Of a DNA stretch of 64,000 nt, positions 63,060 to 64,000 are shown one piece after another. The translations under genes were made by a program, and so were the position numbers. Positions within the stretch are counted from its first letter, which is position 1. Every line of letters begins with the position of its first letter. The stretch comes from Eutreptiella sp. 'Long Island Sound 2002' (taxonomy: Eukaryota > Euglenozoa > Euglenophyceae > Eutreptiales > Eutreptiaceae): positions 101,933,367 to 101,997,366 of the forward strand of contig OZ038381.1 in assembly GCA_964036045.1 (NCBI GenBank), written 5' to 3'. Under the pieces are notes generated by a model, which saw nothing but the letters and a program-made list of their open reading frames with translations, searched no databases and was not told where the DNA came from.

Positions 63060-64000
63060 ATGTCTTTCACGTTCAGTGCCAAAACAGTGCCGATCACAAG
63101 CACCAGGTCCAAGACTGATGATGTGGGAGCACATCCAACATCTACAAGTGGTGTACCCGTTGATACTGGTCCTCTAGGAGAACATGCAGTAACAAGAGAG
63201 GCGGAAGAAATCACACAGATATTTACAGAAGCAGCCCGCCTGAGCGCAAGCGCTGAGGCGCCCGGCTTAATGCGGGCAAACCTCAGGCGCCTCGAAGGCA
63301 AGGACCCTGTGGCAGCTGCCTTAGCTTCCGGCGTGTCCTCGATGCCCAGGTCCGAAACTACGCCTACCCCAGGGATCGAAGTGGCTAATGCCAAGGTCAA
63401 GGCTTGGAGAAGAGCGGCAAGGAAAGGAAAGGGGAAGGATGCGCCTTTGGGAACCATGTTCGGAGCTGCGTGGGGCGAGGAGACGTTCGAAATACCTCAC
63501 GACGAAATGGACTGGTCGTCGTCGGCCCAATCATCTGAGTGGGAACCCGAATGGGTGTCTGAAGAACCTACACCTCCAGAGAAACCGAAGGAGCATGAAT
63601 GCCTGAAGCCTGGCCCCAGTCCCAGGGCAGCGGCGCCCAAACCTACGTGTGCAGATTGAGATCTGCCCCCACGCATGGCAGCCCCTAAGCTGGGTCTCGA
63701 TGAGACCATGGAGTTCCTTTCCCGGGTCCTGAGCGCAGGCGATGAAGATCCAGATCTGAGTGCATTGTCAGCCGCACTCACGACGAAGTTGGGGCTCTCC
63801 GATTTGAAGAAGCCCCCACCTACTATGTCCCCAGGTGTTGAACCACTAACCAGGGATGCGAAGAGCTGCAGAGGCAGCTCTCCAATGGACAGCTGTCCTG
63901 GCCCTTTCCACCCTCGTGTGAGAACTGTGCCTGTCTGCAGTGTAGGTGACACTACAGAGGCTGAGATGAAAGGCTATGGACTGGCAGCACTGGCCTCATC
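63060..64000 (+). pseudogene. gag: Element 3 gag, 5' part with in-frame TGA
   Basis: ATG 63060 opens a frame that meets TGA at 63657-63659 and then continues in the same frame to the window edge. The later part carries FHPRVRTVPV and a following stretch ending GYGLAALAS, which match FHPRARTVPI...GLTALAPL in element 2 gag. The N-terminal ~200 residues are acidic and poorly conserved, as in its relatives. Whether the TGA is a mutation or is read through cannot be decided; the rest of the element is outside the window. Confidence 0.6.

Larger units (their letters stand above)
62551..64000 (+). mobile_element. LTR retrotransposon element 3 (right part, truncated by window)
   Basis: The remainder of the 5' LTR, a primer-binding-like site (62982-62996), leader and the first part of gag. 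The upstream LTR segments are at 35185-35476 and 46827-46850. Same family as elements 1 and 2, and the host of both insertions, so it is the oldest of the three. Confidence 0.75.

Overview
The window is eukaryotic nuclear DNA made almost entirely of transposable elements. Spliceosomal GT–AG introns, Ty3-type LTR retrotransposons with a chromodomain, piggyBac-like transposases and TET/JBP-like dioxygenases, together with two families of repetitive introner-like introns, fit a microalga or another introner-bearing protist best. I cannot name the species. No rRNA, prokaryotic operon, CRISPR array or clear housekeeping gene is visible. Coordinates and splice models come from reading the sequence by hand. 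Layout, left to right. (1) 595-4036 is a large inverted structure built of 345-bp tandem units full of the 20-bp palindrome CTGGCCGAAATTTCGGCCAG. (2) 4683-9829 (minus strand) is a two-gene module: a spliced piggyBac-like transposase with a homologous-looking acidic/RS-rich accessory gene upstream. Its ~160-nt introns resemble each other (introner family 1). (3) 10554-12672 is a plus-strand gene with SUMO-type motifs and a PHD-like Cys/His region, split by a 1.47-kb terminal-inverted-repeat (TIR) element. A deletion derivative of that element lies at 31286-32066. (4) 13568-23974 (minus strand) is a second copy of the same two-gene module. Its accessory gene splices in perfect frame to 624 aa, and its long introns belong to a different repetitive family built on ACCGGTC motifs (family 2). 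(5) The transposase of this second module is split by a 5.9-kb DNA transposon (14512-20401) with 36-bp perfect TIRs, three clusters of GTTATCGC palindromes, a DDE-type transposase and a reading frame carrying two 2-oxoglutarate/Fe(II) dioxygenase-like domains, one of them TET/JBP-like. (6) 24.6-35.2 kb is largely featureless, with a few fold-back repeats. (7) 35185-64000 is a nest of three related chromovirus-like LTR retrotransposons. Element 3 is the oldest (its gag runs off the right edge). Its 5' LTR was hit by element 2 (46851-62545, TSD CTTAT) and element 1 (35477-46821, minus strand, TSD CCCTA) at sites only 24 bp apart. Element 2 also holds a 3.9-kb foreign insert (47890-51792) between two copies of a 441-bp piece of its own 5' LTR, leader and gag start. 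The insert has an RS-repeat protein frame followed by ~1.9 kb containing only about 3% T on the plus strand. How the parts relate: both piggyBac-like transposases have the same upstream partner in the same orientation, so the partner is probably part of the transposon. The dioxygenase-bearing element has used one transposase as its landing site. In the retroelements, gag and pol share one frame and are separated by a stop codon at the same place in both complete elements. Element 1 keeps one frame for about 7 kb and is interrupted only by TAG and TGA codons.
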